Source: Phellopilus nigrolimitatus (taxonomy: Eukaryota; Basidiomycota; Agaricomycetes; Hymenochaetales; Hymenochaetaceae). From it: a stretch of 12,819 bases of DNA. Below the pieces are notes generated by a model. It was not told the DNA's origin and searched no databases. It saw nothing but the letters and a program-made list of their open reading frames with translations. The first letter of the stretch is position 1. Every line of letters begins with the position of its first letter. The DNA is taken from positions 1 through 12,819 of the forward strand of contig JAJOHG010000588.1 in assembly GCA_021029095.1 (NCBI GenBank), given 5' to 3'. A program made the position numbers and the translations under genes. This document shows positions 10,201 to 12,819 of this stretch, piece after piece.

Positions 10201-11008
10201 GCGGAAACGAAAATTTCATCTCGCGCCTTGACTTTATCTTCGACCAGGTAAACTAGACGCAGGCTTCTGTGTTCTAGCAATGCTGAATCTGATGCATGCG
10301 AACTTTCTCAGAACTACTTTGACTCAACCGACGAGCCCTCACAGCAGATACCGTTCATGTACCATTATGCAAACAGGCCCGGTCTGAGCACGCAACGCTC
10401 CCGCCAGGTAATCGCCACGGACTTCAACACCTCTGTCAACGGTCTTCCTGGAAACGATGGTGCATATATATACAACATATTCTTTCTATTTGCTGATTAC
10501 AGTTTACTTTGAAGACTCAGGTTTTTGGCCTACGTGTATAAGGTTTCCGGGATACCCGGACTGACCACTGATTTTGTAGGTGCCATGGCAAGCTACGCTT
10601 TCTTCTACCTCGCAGGTTTATATCCCGTACCTGCCACACGTCAATTCCTCCTCTCTTCTCCGTACTTTCCGCAAATCTCACTCTTCAATCCTCTCTTTAA
10701 CTCGACGACAACGATAAAAGCAAACGGGTTCCAGGGCAATCCAGCCAACGGGACAGGCGGGCACGTCTTCGTCGAGGTATGTCATCCTTTATATGAACTT
10801 GATAAACACTTATAAAGGTTGCGATCGATTTTAGAGCGTCAAAGTCAACGGACAGCCTTATAAGACCAATTGCTTCTTGGAGTGGGCCGTCTTTCAAGAC
10901 AGTGCGACCGTAGAGTTGCAACTGTCAAGCGATATCAATGTTAGCTGTGGTAATGGCTCCGATGCACTCCCACCTTCGTTGTCTACTGGCGGATTCAGCA
11001 GTATTTGA
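7219..11008 (+). CDS. Secreted glycoside hydrolase family 92 alpha-mannosidase, complete
   Basis: Predicted extracellular, Ca-dependent exo-alpha-mannosidase (GH92, usually alpha-1,2) that trims mannose from glycans. Model of 24 exons: 7219-7393, 7455-7513, 7566-7640, 7709-7823, 7884-7930, 7989-8160, 8226-8390, 8454-8713, 8770-8800, 8854-8915, 8967-9066, 9121-9177, 9237-9270, 9318-9448, 9516-9583, 9645-9713, 9765-9854, 9912-10040, 10096-10104, 10161-10247, 10312-10459, 10515-10520, 10580-10776 and 10835-11008. This gives 2460 nt, 819 residues and TGA, all in phase. The ATG sits in CCCATGG and opens a signal peptide ending near FAHVPRA. Family blocks are NVFIGTTNGGNVFPG (45-59), GYDANSTFNATGFSQLHDSG, DEPSQQIPFMYHYA (652-665) and GNDDSGAM (692-699), the last matching the region of the general-base aspartate. 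Several NxS/T glycosylation sites fit secretion. The least certain junction is after exon 7, where the donor reads GTTGGT. Exons 19 and 22 are 9 and 6 nt. Confidence 0.93.
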
Positions 11009-11144
11009 AATTCGCGGAGATAATTATGGCAGTGAATGAATTATTTGACATCAGCGCAGCGTTGTGACAAAGTAAAGATTGATAACTAGCGGTGAGGGAA
11101 TAAGCAGATAGCAGTGAAACCCGTGGACATCCGATACAAAGGGA
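11009..11144. other. Convergent intergenic spacer
   Basis: The mannosidase and the BTB gene end tail to tail with 136 bp between their stop codons, so both 3' UTRs and polyadenylation sites must lie here or overlap. The spacer is A-rich on the plus strand. I see no exact AATAAA; GAATAAGC near 11098 is the closest variant. No hairpin or repeat stands out. Confidence 0.6.
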
Positions 11145-12819
11145 TTACGCAAGTTCAAAGATTTCGTCGAGGCCCTTCCACATTTTATTTCTCTCCTTCT
11201 TCCACTTGTCCTTCGCGATAATGGCGCAGCTTTTACACGAGCTCTCCTTTATCCAATCCACGTAAAGGAAGCCCAGATCAGTCTCGCCACTATTCGACGA
11301 CTTCAAATACCAATGTCCATCTTTGCCCTTCCGAACTTCTGCTCCATCAGGCTCATGGAGCTCCACGTTCGCGAGCACTCCGAGGCCGACAATGGGGTCG
11401 TATATCCGCTCACTGAACAGACCTGATTCTAGCACGGTGCGCGCCCAGTGTTTCGCGTCCGACGAGCGGTGCTCACATGGCGATTGTGTAGTAGGTAGCG
11501 TGACTACGGGAGGGCGGGTAGCGATAGCAATCCAGCGTCCGACCAGCCACTCGCGCGCGTATGTAAGTGTGATGACATCGGCGCGGGAAAGATACGACTT
11601 GGTTCTGGTATGCGTGTTCTGAGCCGAATTGGGTGGACTGCTAAGGGTATCTTCGTCTTCATCTCCTTCCGATTTCGCAGGCTCGTAGTCCCCGCGGTTT
11701 GCATCTCCTCCATCACCGGCTTCTTCCTCGTCCTCATCGTACAAGCCGAACCCCTCCGTACGGACAAGTTCGTACAACGCGGATTTGAGGACCTTGGGGA
11801 CATCGCACTCTCGAGCGAGGACGACCGTCTCAGTGGCGTATGGCCTAGGAACAGGGGTGACGCCACTGATGTCTTCGGGCCACATGTCTTGCAGTTTTCC
11901 TGCCGCCCACGCACGAAGAGATGTGAACGCGAAGTCAGTTGACGCCCGAAGGATTGAAGCAATGGTCTCGAAAGTATTCATCTTGACGAGTAGCCCACTA
12001 GTCACAATTCTATTAGCCGTTTTGAGAAGAGTAAGAGAATCGGCTCACGCAAAGTCATCTATCGCGTCTAACAAGATCGCAAAGTCTTTCGCATTCCCTT
12101 CGACTTCGACAACCGGACATCCGTTCAACTTCTTGACGTCTGGTTGGAGCAACTCCTTTTCGAAGAGATCCCTGAAGTATGTTGACTTGCGTACCAAAGT
12201 CGAACGATGAACCTTGAAAAGCGTACTATCCATGTGAATAACAACAGAGCCGTCCAAATACCAGTGAGTAGGATGCCGGGATGTGTTTTGAAATGACCGA
12301 TGAGACAAGGTTTCATTCGAGGCTCCTTCCGGATCCTCATCTTCTCTCTGCTCAATACCGGCCTTGGCAGCGCCAGATGTGCAAAGGTTGACGTCAGAAG
12401 CGGATTCTTCTTTCTCTTGAGAATTCGGATCAGGTTTGGTCTCTTGAGTTCCGGAAAACGCTGGCCGAGGTTTTAACTTTGTCTCTGCAGGCTCACTCTG
12501 TGAGGCAGGCTTCTGGGTTGTTGCGAGTAGAGTAGAAATATGTGACATAGAGACGTCAGATGAGGAATCGTCTGTATCAACAATCACTTTCAAATCACGG
12601 TCCGTTCGTGGGTGTGTATGACTTACCGTAGTCATACGAAAAATCGGGTTTCTAGAAAATGTATGTGAGCGAAGGGCATCAGGTTCTGGATTCATTTTCA
12701 GTAATGAAACATAACCGATACATTTTGAGAGTTTGGAGCTGTGGTTGACGACCTTGCTTTCTTCGAAGGAGGTTTTGTTGTCGTGTCTGAATCTGGGACT
12801 TCATCCAAGTAAACTTGTA
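11145..12819 (-). CDS. BTB/POZ domain protein, Agaricomycete-type (probably partial at the right edge)
   Basis: BTB/POZ domains mediate protein-protein contacts; the role of this expanded mushroom family is largely unknown. The BTB core starts at WYLDGSVVIHMDSTLFKVHR (about 12263-12204), continues through STYFRDLFEKELL, crosses a 51-nt intron (12048-11998, phase 2) and resumes at GLLVKMNTFETI. An acidic insert (about 11742-11647) follows, then a C-terminal part with SCKSC and KKERNKMWKGL that resembles the usual end of fungal BTB proteins. TAA is at 11145-11147. The 5' end has two options. One is an ATG at 12695 that reads straight through (499 residues). The other is splicing: 12819-12722, 12651-12627, 12586-12049 and 11997-11145, all in phase, with the start outside the window. 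I prefer the second, because 12817-12722 encodes a plausible disordered N-terminus with the basic stretch KPPSKKARSS, and 12626 opens a consensus GTAAGT donor. Its 40-nt intron 12626-12587 is short for this locus. Confidence 0.82.

Noticed and set aside
11323..12210. Several plus-strand frames of 99-141 codons across the BTB gene
   Set aside because: All are antisense to the long BTB exons and show no family motif.
1..12819. tRNA, rRNA, CRISPR array, terminal-repeat transposon, tandem repeats
   Set aside because: I looked on both strands and saw no supporting structure.

Overview
The window looks like a stretch of basidiomycete (probably Agaricomycete) nuclear genome. Protein-coding sequence is broken by dense, short GT-AG introns, mostly 46-84 nt. 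The gene content also fits: a flavin monooxygenase, a Dal5/TNA1-type permease, a secreted GH92 mannosidase and a BTB/POZ protein of the kind expanded in mushroom-forming fungi. Single-frame ORFs show only fragments of these genes. I rebuilt the gene models by hand from splice sites, reading phase and family motifs; nothing was computed or searched.

Layout, left to right: (1) 1-1952, minus strand, the N-terminal and central part of an FAD/NADPH monooxygenase of the Baeyer-Villiger type, 10 exons visible, 3' end outside the window. (2) 1953-2876, no recognised gene. (3) 2877-5627, minus strand, a complete MFS permease, 21 exons, 516 codons of protein. (4) 5628-6049, upstream region of the permease. 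(5) About 6050-7183, minus strand, a badly decayed relic that runs collinear with exons 11-21 of that permease. (6) 7219-11008, plus strand, a complete GH92 alpha-mannosidase, 24 exons, 819 residues, with 9-nt and 6-nt microexons. (7) 11009-11144, convergent spacer. (8) 11145-12819, minus strand, a BTB/POZ protein that probably continues past the right edge.

The monooxygenase and permease are on the same strand and could act in one catabolic or secondary pathway, but nothing in the sequence proves this. The mannosidase would act outside the cell on mannose-containing glycans. The dead permease copy lies directly upstream of the mannosidase start, so the mannosidase promoter probably lies largely within former transporter sequence. 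I found no tRNA, rRNA, CRISPR array, intact transposon or tandem repeat. The most striking structure is the extreme exon fragmentation, including a 6-nt exon inside the GH92 GNDD motif.
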